Assembly (NCBI RefSeq): GCF_000621505.1
Contig: NZ_KK211289.1
Coordinates: forward strand, 1-64,000
Reading direction: 5' to 3'
Length of the DNA stretch: 64,000 nt
Source of the DNA: Ruminiclostridium cellobioparum DSM 1351 = ATCC 15832
GTDB lineage: Bacteria > Bacillota > Clostridia > Acetivibrionales > DSM-1351
The first letter of the stretch is position 1. Every line of letters begins with the position of its first letter. This document shows positions 18,243 to 27,784 of the stretch, one piece after another. Below the pieces are notes generated by a model. It was not told the DNA's origin. It saw only the letters and a list, made by a program, of their open reading frames with translations, and did not search any database. The position numbers and the translations under genes are program-made.

Positions 18243-19205
18243 TTAAAATATTTTGTTTTCCGCACTGATTTTGCCTACCGACCAGTTGGCAAACAACACC
18301 AGGAAAAAGCCTACAATTGACTGATAGAAGCCCGCAGCCGATGACATACCCAAATCACCGCTGTAAATCAAGGCATTATATATATATGTATCCAGTACAT
18401 CCGTGGTATCCTGGAGCAGCCCCTGCTGCATGGGTACCTGGTAGAACAGTCCGAAATCCGAACGGAATATATTACCTAATGCCATTATTGTAGTCACTAT
18501 CATCAAGGGAACAAGAAAAGGAATTGTAATGGAACGTATCTGCTGTAATTTGCTTGCTCCGTCCAGCACGGCCGCTTCATAGTACTCCTGGTCTATTCCG
18601 GTGATTCCCGCCAGATATATGACAATACCATACCCGATGTTTTTCCACAGATTTACAAAGGGCAATATAAAAGGCCAGTACTGTGGCTGTGTATACCAGT
18701 CTACGGCTGTCAGATTAAGCAAGGGTGCAATGGATTTGTTATAAAGGCCTTCCGGACTAAGTATGGCAAGGACAAGATAGGCTACCACCACCCAGGATAA
18801 AAAATACGGAAGGAAAATTACAGACTGGTATAATTTAGCTGCCACCTTATTTTTCAATTCATTTAGAATAAGAGCTATAGTTACGGCAAAAAACAAATTT
18901 AATACAATAAAAATGAGATTATAGCCTATGGTATTTCTGGTGATTCTCCATGCTGCATCGGATTTAAACAAAAACTCAAAGTTTTTAATTCCAGACCATG
19001 GGCTGTGTAAAAAACCATCCTGGTAGTTGAACTCCTTGAAAGCTATAATTATCCCGAACATCGGCAGATAATAGTTAATGACTACCAAAATAAACGGAGG
19101 TAACAGCATAAGAAACATTGCTCTGTTGGTCACCAATTCTTTCAAAAAGCCGCCCGGACGTTTTGTAAGCTTTGGTTTGAGTGTGGTGTCCACATTTGTA
19201 AACAT
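18243..19205 (-). CDS. ABC transporter permease, LplB/YteP (CUT1, MalF-like)
   Basis: Integral membrane subunit, 320 aa. The segment YYLPMFGIIIAFKEFNYQDG near residues 45-65 is a hallmark of the LplB/YteP class that works with LplA-type binding proteins. The EAA loop is EAAVLDGASKLQQIRSITIP, and NIFRSDFGLFYQVP is also class-typical. The start has AAGGAG eight bases upstream. No ATPase gene is nearby. Confidence 0.9.
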   Translation of the reverse strand: MFTNVDTTLKPKLTKRPGGFLKELVTNRAMFLMLLPPFILVVINYYLPMFGIIIAFKEFNYQDGFLHSPWSGIKNFEFLFKSDAAWRITRNTIGYNLIFIVLNLFFAVTIALILNELKNKVAAKLYQSVIFLPYFLSWVVVAYLVLAILSPEGLYNKSIAPLLNLTAVDWYTQPQYWPFILPFVNLWKNIGYGIVIYLAGITGIDQEYYEAAVLDGASKLQQIRSITIPFLVPLMIVTTIMALGNIFRSDFGLFYQVPMQQGLLQDTTDVLDTYIYNALIYSGDLGMSSAAGFYQSIVGFFLVLFANWSVGKISAENKIF

Positions 19206-19274
19206 TTCATACTCTCCTTATATGATTTTTTCATTTATTTGACATTTTTGGTTTGATTAGATATGTGAGTAGAT

Positions 19275-20588
19275 TTAATAAACAGACTTGTTAAGCCCAG
19301 CCATTTTCCTTGCAAATTCTTTTGAAGACATCCTTCCGGCAAACAGTTCAGCCACCAGATCCTTGTGGGTTTCAGCGTCAGCCGCCGGCAGGATGGTATC
19401 CCACCAATTAACAAAAGACGTTCCAGTTTCCATCAGCTTCAATGACTGTTTGGAGATGGGAGACATTTGGGATTTATCCAGATCATCTGTTTTCCAGCAA
19501 GAGAAACCCGCACCGCTCAGATACCCTTCTCTGCCGGCCTTCTCACTGATAAATTCCAGTACGTTAACAGCCTCTTGTCTGTACCTTGTATTAATATTTA
19601 CATAGTACCCGTCTGCACTTCCTCCATAAAACTCTTTCAGGGTCCCTCCTCCGCCGGTTATTACCGGGAAGGGTACCACCGTTACATATTTTTTGGTTGT
19701 GGATTCTGATTCTTCTATATTGGATTCGACCCAATTCCCCTGATACATCATAGCCGCCTTCCCCTGGGAGAATTCGACCACCATATCATTAAAACTGGTG
19801 CTTAAGGCATCGTTGTTAAAGGCTTTTGCGTTTACAAGCTGCAATAACTTTTCAGCGGCAGCTTCAAAGGCCTGATTTTCAAACTGAGCAGGATTGTTTA
19901 GTGCATTCAGGCATACCTGATTACCTGCCTGCCGCATGGCAAGTATGTTATACCAGTACATACCGGTCCACCGGTCCTTTTCACCGACAACAACAGGTAT
20001 TATTCCTTTGGCTCTCAATTTTCTCACAGCATCCAAAAGTTCATCATATGTTTCAGGAATTTTTACACCCGCCTGTTCAAATAACTGAGTATTGCAATAT
20101 AAACTCGCAATAAAAATATACATGGGCAGACTGTATATCTTTCCGTCAAACCTGCAGTAGTCGATTGCTCCAGGAACCAATTTATCCAATGTTCCCGCGT
20201 TTATATATGAATCCAAAGGAAGGATATTTCCTCCGGAGATATAGGGCTCTACAAAACTGCCTCCCCACATATAGAACAAATCCGGAGCCTCATTTGCTGC
20301 CAGCGCAGTTCTGATTTTTGATTTATACTGTTCACCATTCCAGCTTAACTCTTTAACCTGGATGTTTGGATTTTGAACATTCCATTCTCTGATTGCATTC
20401 TTTAGGGGGTTTGTCTTTTTATTGGATACATTTACCCATTGATGCCATAAAATCAACGTTTCCGGTTCTGAAGCGACATTTTCCCGAGAGGTTTTATTGA
20501 ATCGCATTTTTATGCTGCATGCAGTCTGGCTGAATAATAAAGAAATCACAATTACCGTTAATAAAATAACTCTCATTAACTTGCTCAT
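19275..20588 (-). CDS. Extracellular sugar-binding protein, UgpB/MalE type
   Basis: Solute-binding protein of 437 aa in the family-1 group. The signal peptide ends SLLFSQTAC (Cys24), a weak lipobox. ETLILWHQWVNVSNKK begins the mature domain; LFYMWGGSFVEPYISGG, IYSLPMYIFIASLYCN and GKAAMMYQGNWVESNIEES are typical of UgpB-like proteins. It lies between the YesM/YesN regulator genes and the two permeases, while the operon has a second, different binding protein at its end. It may therefore serve as a sensing subunit for the kinase, or give the transporter a second specificity; both are inference. The start has GAGGGAG upstream. Confidence 0.85.
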   Translation of the reverse strand: MSKLMRVILLTVIVISLLFSQTACSIKMRFNKTSRENVASEPETLILWHQWVNVSNKKTNPLKNAIREWNVQNPNIQVKELSWNGEQYKSKIRTALAANEAPDLFYMWGGSFVEPYISGGNILPLDSYINAGTLDKLVPGAIDYCRFDGKIYSLPMYIFIASLYCNTQLFEQAGVKIPETYDELLDAVRKLRAKGIIPVVVGEKDRWTGMYWYNILAMRQAGNQVCLNALNNPAQFENQAFEAAAEKLLQLVNAKAFNNDALSTSFNDMVVEFSQGKAAMMYQGNWVESNIEESESTTKKYVTVVPFPVITGGGGTLKEFYGGSADGYYVNINTRYRQEAVNVLEFISEKAGREGYLSGAGFSCWKTDDLDKSQMSPISKQSLKLMETGTSFVNWWDTILPAADAETHKDLVAELFAGRMSSKEFARKMAGLNKSVY

Positions 20589-20721
20589 TGTTTGTTCTCC
20601 CTCAGTTGAATTTAACTTCAGCTTGTATATTATTATAACCGGTATTTGACATTACTCAATTCATTATTTTGCTGTTTACATTCAAAATCTTAGCATGGAA
20701 GAACTTTTTATATTCATATTG

Positions 20722-20796
20722 ATATTATACTTTTTGGAACTATAATTTTGGGTATTTCACTTTTGGTATTAGAATTTTAGGTATTATACTTTTGAG
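20722..20796. repeat. Degenerate ~15-bp tandem repeat after the response regulator gene
   Basis: About five imperfect units of 14-15 bp with the core ATTATAC-TTTTGG (for example ATTAGAATTTTAGGT and ATTATACTTTTGAG) run from 20,722 to 20,796, overlapping the last codons of the regulator gene. The array lies about 135 bases upstream of the binding-protein gene and could be a protein-binding array or simple AT-rich decay. Confidence 0.45.
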
Positions 20797-22394
20797 TTTT
20801 TGCGGAATTCATTAATGCTGCAGCCGGTAAATTTTTTAAATATTATACTGAAATAGTGGGAATCGTTTATTCCGATCCTTTCACCTATTTCGTATACCTT
20901 AAGGTCGGTTTCCATAAGGATTTTTACAGCATTCTCCATCCTGACCTTTGTGAGATATTCCACAAAAGTCTGGTTGGTTCCCTGCTTGAACAAGCGGCAC
21001 AAGTGGCTTGGACTGATAAAGAATTCTTTCGCCACAACCGAGAGTGAAAGTTCCGCATTACTCATGTTGTTTTGTATGTACTCACAAATCTGCATAATTA
21101 AAGAATTGGCCTTTTTTTCATTTATGCAGTGCACTTTATTTATAACTTTAGTAATTAAGCTTTTAATATAACTCTTTAATTCAACCAGATTATCTATTCT
21201 TGAAACCTGCTCATAAGCTTGTGTAGGATATTCCCACAGGCTGGACGCATCAATTTTCAGTTCAAGCAGAACATGCATGCAGGCTAACAGCACATCAAAA
21301 GCCTCCAGGCGTAAATTTTCCACAGTTGCTGCCGAACAATAACAGCCTTCTGCAAAGAGCTCTTCAATCAGCTCATACATTTTTTCCTTCATACCTGCTT
21401 TAATGTAAAAATCTATTTTTTCAGCCTTGTTGGGAATACTTCTTCTGGAAACTTCATTGGTGTAGGTTATGTCCGAGTAATTTATAACCTGGTTTTTGCC
21501 GATTACAACCTTGTACTTTAATGCATCACATGCTTCACGGTAGGAGATTTTAATATTTTCAAAACCATGCACCTTGCTTCCGATGCCAATGCATACAAAA
21601 CAGTTGCAGCTGTTAATGATCATTATTTTAATGGCTTCACAGCAATCGGTTAAATCCAGTGATTCATTATTGCTCAAGAGGACAATTTTCCTGCTGTTAT
21701 CAAAAAATATCCATGTATAGTCATCTTCTCTGGTAATCTGACGTATTCGTTCGGCACACTGAATTTCCAGGAGAATACTGTTTTCCTCTCCGGCGTCCAT
21801 AACCATGATAGAATTGCTGACTTCTACAACAGCCGTTTGAAAGTAATCGGATTCCGGATTTATATCCAGCCCGAAATACATTAATTTATCCGCTATTTCA
21901 TCTGCACCCAGTTCACCCTGTAAAAGCTGAATCATAAACTTTTCTTTAATATAAGGAAGATTCAGCTCCAACTGCTGTTTCATTTTCTCATACTTCTTAA
22001 TATGTGTTCTCTCGGCTTCAATTTTTCTTTTCAACTCCAGTGCAACCTTTTTTATTTCCTCCGCATTGATGGGTTTTAACAGAAAATCTGAAATACCGAG
22101 TTTTATGCTCCGCTTTGCATAATCAAACTCATCATGGCCGGTTATGACCACAATTTTAACGTGGGGGTACTTTTCAATTACATTTTTACTGAATTCAATT
22201 CCATCCATAAAAGGCATGCAAATATCCGTGAAAATGATATCAGGCACCAAAGCATCAATCATTTCCAGCGCCTGTCTTGCATCGGGCGATTCACCCACTA
22301 TTTCCATGTCCAGTTCTTCCCACTTAATCCGCATTTTTATAAGATTCCTGATTAAGTATTCATCATCTACTATAAAAATTTTCAAACTAGGCAT
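20784..22394 (-). CDS. Response regulator, YesN type (receiver plus AraC HTH)
   Basis: DNA-binding response regulator, 536 aa. The receiver domain (1-120) has the acidic pair IVDDE, phospho-acceptor Asp57 (IIFTDICMP), Thr85 (VITGHDEF) and Lys107 (LLKPI). A ~300-residue middle region links it to the C-terminal AraC/XylS double helix-turn-helix (LSVVAKEFFISPSHLCRLFK, VYEIGERIGINDSHYFSIIF). I start it at ATG 22,394, nine bases after GGAG, which overlaps the kinase stop by 8 bases; this shows cotranslation with the kinase. It probably activates the binding-protein and permease genes just downstream. Confidence 0.92.
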   Translation of the reverse strand: MPSLKIFIVDDEYLIRNLIKMRIKWEELDMEIVGESPDARQALEMIDALVPDIIFTDICMPFMDGIEFSKNVIEKYPHVKIVVITGHDEFDYAKRSIKLGISDFLLKPINAEEIKKVALELKRKIEAERTHIKKYEKMKQQLELNLPYIKEKFMIQLLQGELGADEIADKLMYFGLDINPESDYFQTAVVEVSNSIMVMDAGEENSILLEIQCAERIRQITREDDYTWIFFDNSRKIVLLSNNESLDLTDCCEAIKIMIINSCNCFVCIGIGSKVHGFENIKISYREACDALKYKVVIGKNQVINYSDITYTNEVSRRSIPNKAEKIDFYIKAGMKEKMYELIEELFAEGCYCSAATVENLRLEAFDVLLACMHVLLELKIDASSLWEYPTQAYEQVSRIDNLVELKSYIKSLITKVINKVHCINEKKANSLIMQICEYIQNNMSNAELSLSVVAKEFFISPSHLCRLFKQGTNQTFVEYLTKVRMENAVKILMETDLKVYEIGERIGINDSHYFSIIFKKFTGCSINEFRKNSKV

Positions 22395-24201
22395 GATTAT
22401 ATTCTCCATTTCCATTATCAACAGGTATCAGTATTGTAATCCTGGTCCCTATACCCACATCACTTTCTATTTGAAAACAGTCCTCGGTACCGTAAAAAAT
22501 AGACAGCCGTTCAATTGTGCCTCGCAGACCAAAGCTGGTATCGGTTGTTCCGGTTTTATCTCCTAAAACTTGTTCTATATATTCTTTAGCCATCCCAATA
22601 CCATCATCTTCTATTGTAATCCGTATACGGTCAATCAAATGTTCTGTTTTTAAAGTTATCGTACCGCCCCCATCCTTGTTCCGGATGCCATGATACAGTG
22701 AATTTTCTACAAGAGGCTGTAAAACAAGTTTCAGAATTTTATAACTGCTACATTTTTCATCAATAATGAAATGTGCCGTAAACAAATCAGGATATCTCAT
22801 TTTTTGAATCTTAAGATAGTTTTTTACCATGACAATTTCCTGTCCAATGTTTATAACTTCCTTTCCCTTGCTTAAACTTATCCGGTAGTAGCTTCCCAGT
22901 GCCTCAACCAGATCGCATACAGAGGAGGTTTCTCCCATGAGTGCCAGGGAGTTTATGGAGTCCAGAGTATTATACAGGAAATGTGGCTTTATCTGCGCCT
23001 GCAAAACATTGAGTTCCGCCTTTCTTTTTACTTTCTGTTCTGTTATAACACGCTTTATGAGATTTTGTATTTCTCGGATCATAATGTTATATCCGTCCCG
23101 CAGCTGTCCAATCTCATCCTTGCCTGCTTTGATATTAACCTCGTTAAATTCGCCTTTTTCCACACCCTTCATTGATTTCAGAAGCTTTTTGATGGGTATG
23201 GTAATCATTTTAGAGGTAAAAACAGTTCCTATAAACAGCAGCACACTGTTTATCATTATTATTGCAAATCCAATCAAGCCCGGAACCGCCGTTTCATTGG
23301 ACAGTTCCTTAACCGGCATGACACTGACAATCTTCCAGCCGTACCTGTCTTCAAGCAGGTATGAAAGAAGGCATTCCGTATTATTAACATCCCGGATCAA
23401 AAACCCTTGCTTTTGTTTTTCAAATAATTCGGTCAGATTACCTTTACCTATATCAACCCCATTGGATTTGATTATGCTTTGATTGTTCTGGTCAAATATT
23501 GTAATGTCTGTCATGTAATTGTTCGTTATATTGGCAAACGAATCTTTGAAGGTATTTTCAGATATGTTTATTATCAATACTCCAAGCGCTTCAGTGGTAT
23601 TTATATCTCTGACAAGCCTGATCATCGATATGAAATTATCATCGGGAGCATGACTGAATGCCCCTCCTCCATTGAGACTCAGAATGTAGGAGCCCTTTTT
23701 ACCCAGAACCGAATTGTACCAGACGGCATCCTGGATTTTTTCCGGAATAAATTTCAGATCGTCCTGATTACCTACCGAATACTCATTACCGGAGGTATCA
23801 AAAATATATACCGAGGATATGTATGGTGTTTCCTGAGTAAGTTTATTCAAGTATGTACCCACTTTTTTCTGAACGTTTAAGTCGGAGTATATATTTCCTC
23901 TTCTTAATAGAATCTGTAAATCATCATCGGATATAATCATTTTTGAGTAATTGCTTATATTTGTGATTGTAATGTTCAAGCTGGTTCTGATGGAATAGAG
24001 GGTTTGGATGGAAACCTCACTTACCTTTCTTAATGCGATTTCTGAGTATATTTCCTGAAAAAGCATATTGCTCATCAATATGGAAAAAACAGATATAAGA
24101 CAATAAATTAATGTAAACCGGACTCCTATTTTAAAATTATTAAATTTATTCCTGATGGCATTGATTAAAGCCAATACCCAATTTAGTATTATTTCCAGCA
24201 T
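22387..24201 (-). CDS. Sensor histidine kinase, YesM type
   Basis: Membrane histidine kinase, 604 aa. One helix at about 25-47, a ~250-residue extracellular Cache-like sensor region, a second helix at about 307-329, HAMP (330-382), then a His_kinase domain with phospho-acceptor His407 in IKPHFLYNTL. The ATP domain has the N-box PLVENSLYHG and the G-box DDGIGM. GAGG lies nine bases before ATG 24,201. It partners the regulator gene that overlaps its end. The sensor ligand is presumably the oligosaccharide imported by the downstream transporter. Confidence 0.92.
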   Translation of the reverse strand: MLEIILNWVLALINAIRNKFNNFKIGVRFTLIYCLISVFSILMSNMLFQEIYSEIALRKVSEVSIQTLYSIRTSLNITITNISNYSKMIISDDDLQILLRRGNIYSDLNVQKKVGTYLNKLTQETPYISSVYIFDTSGNEYSVGNQDDLKFIPEKIQDAVWYNSVLGKKGSYILSLNGGGAFSHAPDDNFISMIRLVRDINTTEALGVLIINISENTFKDSFANITNNYMTDITIFDQNNQSIIKSNGVDIGKGNLTELFEKQKQGFLIRDVNNTECLLSYLLEDRYGWKIVSVMPVKELSNETAVPGLIGFAIIMINSVLLFIGTVFTSKMITIPIKKLLKSMKGVEKGEFNEVNIKAGKDEIGQLRDGYNIMIREIQNLIKRVITEQKVKRKAELNVLQAQIKPHFLYNTLDSINSLALMGETSSVCDLVEALGSYYRISLSKGKEVINIGQEIVMVKNYLKIQKMRYPDLFTAHFIIDEKCSSYKILKLVLQPLVENSLYHGIRNKDGGGTITLKTEHLIDRIRITIEDDGIGMAKEYIEQVLGDKTGTTDTSFGLRGTIERLSIFYGTEDCFQIESDVGIGTRITILIPVDNGNGEYNHA

Positions 24202-24306
24202 ACTGTTTTTACCTCATATACCATATAATATTAATTATAGTGCATATTATGTTTACAGTAAATATGTGGTTTTTTATAGAATATATCAATGTTCAGTTTG
24301 GTTTGA

Positions 24307-24600
24307 TCAGAAAAAATATTTAAATGTGTATAAGGGTGAAAACATTGTATTTAAGTTTGAATAACGGTATACGCAAATTGTCTTGTTCGCTAGGGGATTT
24401 CTGATCCTTATTGCCATATATTCCTTACCGGATAATTCTACAGTAAATTTACCTTTAAATACACCGGCTTCTTTAATTGCCATTTCCCAGGTGTCTATTA
24501 CCTCCACCCGGTACTCACTCTCATTGTCAAAATAAAAATTTCTTACAACATTCTGAAATCCAATTTCCATGAAATACAGTTCCCGGAAGATTTGCAGCAA
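24307..24600 (-). pseudogene. C-terminal remnant of a DUF5605-like glycosidase
   Basis: The stretch encodes FYFDNESEYRVEVIDTW, AGVFKGKFTVELSG and KEYMAIRI, which resemble the C-terminal domain of DUF4038/DUF5605 glycoside hydrolases as I know them. Everything upstream in this frame is closed by a stop about 60 bases earlier, and there is no credible start codon (only TTG without a ribosome site). A full-length relative would be many hundreds of residues, so this is the tail of a lost gene. Assignment is by motif only. Confidence 0.5.
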
Positions 24601-24740
24601 AAGCTGGCACAGCCTTGAATAACAAATCCCAACTCAATGAAGTTGTAATCGGTGAAATCCATATAACAATGCTCCCTGGGTGCGGAGGGCATGTTAAAAG
24701 CGGCTGACAAGTCTGCTGACCTGATAACCGTATTCCACAT
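24543..24740 (-). pseudogene. Short open frame with good ribosome site, likely remnant 5' end
   Basis: A 65-codon frame starting ATG 24,740 just after GGAGGAT. The first ~42 residues (NTVIRSADLSAAFNMPSAPR, MDFTDYNFIELGFVIQG) look like real protein; the last ~20 (CASFCCKSSG...) do not, and the frame then runs into the other remnant out of phase. I do not recognise the family. The simplest reading is that an internal deletion fused the start of a gene to the tail of a glycosidase. Confidence 0.4.
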
Positions 24741-24772
24741 ATCCTCCGGAAACTTCTGACGTATACACTAGA

Positions 24773-25111
24773 TCATTCTTCGTTCTTTTCCTGTTCTTCA
24801 CAGATAGCCTGCTTCTCAATTTCTTCATCGCTGACTTGTGAATTCAAAATTTGATGGGCTTCTTCATAAAGTTCGGACGGCACCATAATATCAACAGGTA
24901 TGCAGGGGCCAAGCACTATATTCAGAAATCCGCTGTCCATCAGATCCAGGGGTTTTCCTTTTCCTATGCAGGTTATACCGTTTTCCTTTAATAACCCGCT
25001 TACCACATTGTATTCAAATTCATTTTCAGCTGTGGTTAAATGCACCCAGTCCTCAGGTCCCGCTCTGTTTTCTTGCTCATTGTTTTTGTTTAAATTAAAT
25101 AATCTTTTCAT
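24773..25111 (-). CDS. DUF2007-domain protein
   Basis: Small soluble protein, 112 aa. The central part, VHLTTAENEFEYNVVSGLL then GITCIGKGKPLDLMDSGFL and VDIMVPSELYEEAHQIL, matches the DUF2007 pattern ('putative signal transducing protein'), a small domain of unknown function in many bacteria. The C-terminus is a Glu/Lys-rich tail. I start it at ATG 25,111 because GGAAAGG then lies five to seven bases upstream; the ATG at 25,117 touches the ribosome site. Its link to the sugar genes on either side is not evident. Confidence 0.7.
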   Translation of the reverse strand: MKRLFNLNKNNEQENRAGPEDWVHLTTAENEFEYNVVSGLLKENGITCIGKGKPLDLMDSGFLNIVLGPCIPVDIMVPSELYEEAHQILNSQVSDEEIEKQAICEEQEKNEE

Positions 25112-25197
25112 AAACATCCTTTCCGGTAATTAATTTACCTCAATTGTTTATGTTCTACTTATATTTTAACATATTTTTTTAAGAACAAAGACAATAA

Positions 25198-25239
25198 AAA
25201 ATCCCGTCCTCCTATTATAAGAAGACAGGACATTTTTTA
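25198..25239 (-). terminator. Terminator of the GH2 operon, possibly bidirectional
   Basis: GTCCTGTCTTCT pairs with AGGAGGACGGGA around a small AT loop, and both flanks carry A/T runs (A-run at 25,194-25,201, T-run at 25,233-25,238). It starts about ten bases past the stop of the last GH2 gene, closing the ~15-kb mannoside-type operon. Confidence 0.8.
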
Positions 25240-25247
25240 TCATTATA

Positions 25248-27752
25248 TCAGGTTTTTCCAAAACAAATAGAACTCTCTGTTTTTGAATAGTATGGCTTTG
25301 CACAGATGGTTCCTTTTTTATGCCTGCCCAATATTTTTACACGTTTTACTTCTCCGGGGACAAGGTCAAAATAGTTGTCCTCAAACATCCAGCCGAACCG
25401 GTCACCGTCCTCGTCTCCAATAAGTTCCACGCTGCGTGCGAATTTATTACAGGCAAGCATCAAATCACCATCTTTTATATCAAGCTCAATACCGGCATCC
25501 TCCGGAAATATCAAATGCCGCTCGATGTCCACGTAATCTACATTCCTTGCCAGCATTTTATCTGCCCGGTCGAATACATATGCCACCAGAACATGCTCCC
25601 GGCGGAACTGCAGAAACCCGTTCAAATTGCCCACAGGTATTGACTGATCCGGTTGGACCGAAAACGGAAATTCCATCTCCTCTGCGAATTTATTTTCCGG
25701 TAAATTGAAAAGTTTTACAACAACAGAACCGCTGTAATGCTCCTGTGTATCGTTGGTTAACCAGACATGGATTTCATCCTCTACGGAAAATGAAACCAAC
25801 AGTGGTGAATATGCATTACGGAGAGCATAGTAAGCCATTCCCGGCTCATTAAAATAGTCCACAATTCCATAGGAGATAATGTTGCTGTTATTATTAAACT
25901 TCCAGAGCAAATGTCCTTTAGTCAGACGCGGGCCTTCCGCCTGAGAAACGGGCTTTCCTCTCCTGAACCGTTCCACATCACGTTTTATATAATTCGCATG
26001 AGCTGCACCCAGGCGGTAAATCAGCGACGCCGGATCTTCTGCATCAAGATAGTTTTCAACAGGTCCCACTTTTACCGCACCATTGTTGGTATTATGCTGA
26101 TTCCAGGTTTCGGGCCAGCAAAGCCGCTGTTTTTTAGTCATGATATTGGTATAACCCTCCGGCCAGAGTTCCCCGGGAGTCATCATAATCTGCATGGTGC
26201 GGAGGGGAGGTGCCGACACACGGCAATTTTCACTGAGAAACACCGGATAATATGAGCCCGGGACATACCAGAGATGCGTATAGCCGTGAGTATCGCCTTC
26301 TCTCGGATCGTTGGCAAACAATCCCCCGGCGGGAGAGGATTCATGATAATACCGCCCCGGATCAAGTTTTGCACAGACGGAAGGAAAAATTTCACCAAAA
26401 ATTTTCTCTCCCCAGCAATATTCCCCCGGATGGTCATAATCCCTCGAAAGCAGCATCTCATTGCCGCCGCACCACAAGAGAACGGAGGGATGATGCTTGA
26501 GCCGTGAAACTAAACTTTCGGCCTCCCTCCGGCACAATTCCAGGAATTCCTGCTCTTCACTGTACATTGAATAGCACAGGTAAAAATCCTGCCACAATAG
26601 TATTCCCCTGCGGTCACACTGTTCATAAAATTCATCAGCCAGTATTTCGCCCTCGCCCCAAACCCGCAGGCAGTTGAAATTGCCCAGCTCCGCAAGCTCC
26701 AGCAGTTCACCCGCACGCAGGGCATTGTAGCAGCCGCTGACCGTATCCATATGTGTCAGGTTTGCACCCCATAATTTCAATGGCCTGCCGTTCAGGATGA
26801 AGTCGAAATCTCCAACCTTGTCAATACGCCTGAATCCAATTGTACGCCTTACCACATCCTGGCAGGAGTCCCCGCAGAATGCCGAAACCTCCAGCGTATA
26901 CAGATTTGCCGCTCCATGGGTGCGCGGCCACCAGAGCCGGGGGTTCTCCACATGCAGAACCATGTCCTGCGAAAGCTCCCTCTGCTCGCAAACAGCTGCA
27001 ATATTACCTTCATCATCTTTCAGACTGGCAACAATACGCAAATCTTTACCGTTTCCGGCATAAGTACCTTGCAGCGAAACCGTTCCCCGCATCAAATCCC
27101 CACTGAGAACAACCTCGGCCTCCAGCTCTTCGATGCCGAAAGTCCCGCTTTGTTCCAGGGTAACATGTCCGTATATACCCACCCGGATCAGTTCGGGGAT
27201 GGGCCCGCAATACTCATGAAAACCCGACCGGAATACACGTGCCATTGAAATAGCCGGGACTTTTCCCTGATATTTTTCAAGGCCGGAGATAGAATTCACT
27301 ATTTTCCTGGCTGATTTGAAGTGCAGCACAAGTGTATTTTGGAGACGGAGATTATCAAGCTTTGTGATAATGCATGGCAGAAAAGCATCGTTATGCTGAG
27401 CAATCAGCCTGCCATTCAGATATATATCCGCAAAAGTATCCAAACCGCCGAAGTGCAAGGTCCACTCTCCCTGCCACTCGTCCAGGGAGAAGTCGCAAAC
27501 ATATATCCAATCCGATTCGCCGATCCAGCAGTCATTGTTTCTGCCCTTGATATTGGGATTTTCAATTATGCCTCTCTCAATTAATGCATCATGGACCTGA
27601 CAGGGAATTGTTTTGAGCTGCAGCACACAATCACGTGGTAAAGAGCCCTCCGTCAAAATTTCATCAAGCCTGTCAATATTAAACCGGCTGTTCTGCTGAG
27701 ATTCTTCCAGCCGTTTCAGCTTCCAATTTTCATCAAGGTTGATTCGCTTCAT
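25248..27752 (-). CDS. GH2 beta-mannosidase-like glycosidase (paralogue C)
   Basis: Intracellular exo-glycosidase of family GH2, 834 aa, no signal peptide. The N-terminal sugar-binding domain contains FGGLDTFADIYLNGR (about 100-115), followed by Ig-like domains and the TIM barrel. The acid/base Glu is about residue 432 in LLWCGGNE, the nucleophile Glu about 508 in PVFLSENCR. The barrel starts with LKLWGANLTHMD and NCLRVWGEGE, as in beta-mannosidases. A C-terminal domain ends FGWMFEDNYFDLVPGE. Start ATG 27,752 has AGGAG upstream. It is the last of three related GH2 genes in one operon. Beta-mannosidase activity on imported manno-oligosaccharides or Man-beta-GlcNAc is inferred. Confidence 0.88.
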   Translation of the reverse strand: MKRINLDENWKLKRLEESQQNSRFNIDRLDEILTEGSLPRDCVLQLKTIPCQVHDALIERGIIENPNIKGRNNDCWIGESDWIYVCDFSLDEWQGEWTLHFGGLDTFADIYLNGRLIAQHNDAFLPCIITKLDNLRLQNTLVLHFKSARKIVNSISGLEKYQGKVPAISMARVFRSGFHEYCGPIPELIRVGIYGHVTLEQSGTFGIEELEAEVVLSGDLMRGTVSLQGTYAGNGKDLRIVASLKDDEGNIAAVCEQRELSQDMVLHVENPRLWWPRTHGAANLYTLEVSAFCGDSCQDVVRRTIGFRRIDKVGDFDFILNGRPLKLWGANLTHMDTVSGCYNALRAGELLELAELGNFNCLRVWGEGEILADEFYEQCDRRGILLWQDFYLCYSMYSEEQEFLELCRREAESLVSRLKHHPSVLLWCGGNEMLLSRDYDHPGEYCWGEKIFGEIFPSVCAKLDPGRYYHESSPAGGLFANDPREGDTHGYTHLWYVPGSYYPVFLSENCRVSAPPLRTMQIMMTPGELWPEGYTNIMTKKQRLCWPETWNQHNTNNGAVKVGPVENYLDAEDPASLIYRLGAAHANYIKRDVERFRRGKPVSQAEGPRLTKGHLLWKFNNNSNIISYGIVDYFNEPGMAYYALRNAYSPLLVSFSVEDEIHVWLTNDTQEHYSGSVVVKLFNLPENKFAEEMEFPFSVQPDQSIPVGNLNGFLQFRREHVLVAYVFDRADKMLARNVDYVDIERHLIFPEDAGIELDIKDGDLMLACNKFARSVELIGDEDGDRFGWMFEDNYFDLVPGEVKRVKILGRHKKGTICAKPYYSKTESSICFGKT

Positions 27753-27784
27753 CTTATGTTCTCCTTTGTTATACAGTTTTCCAG

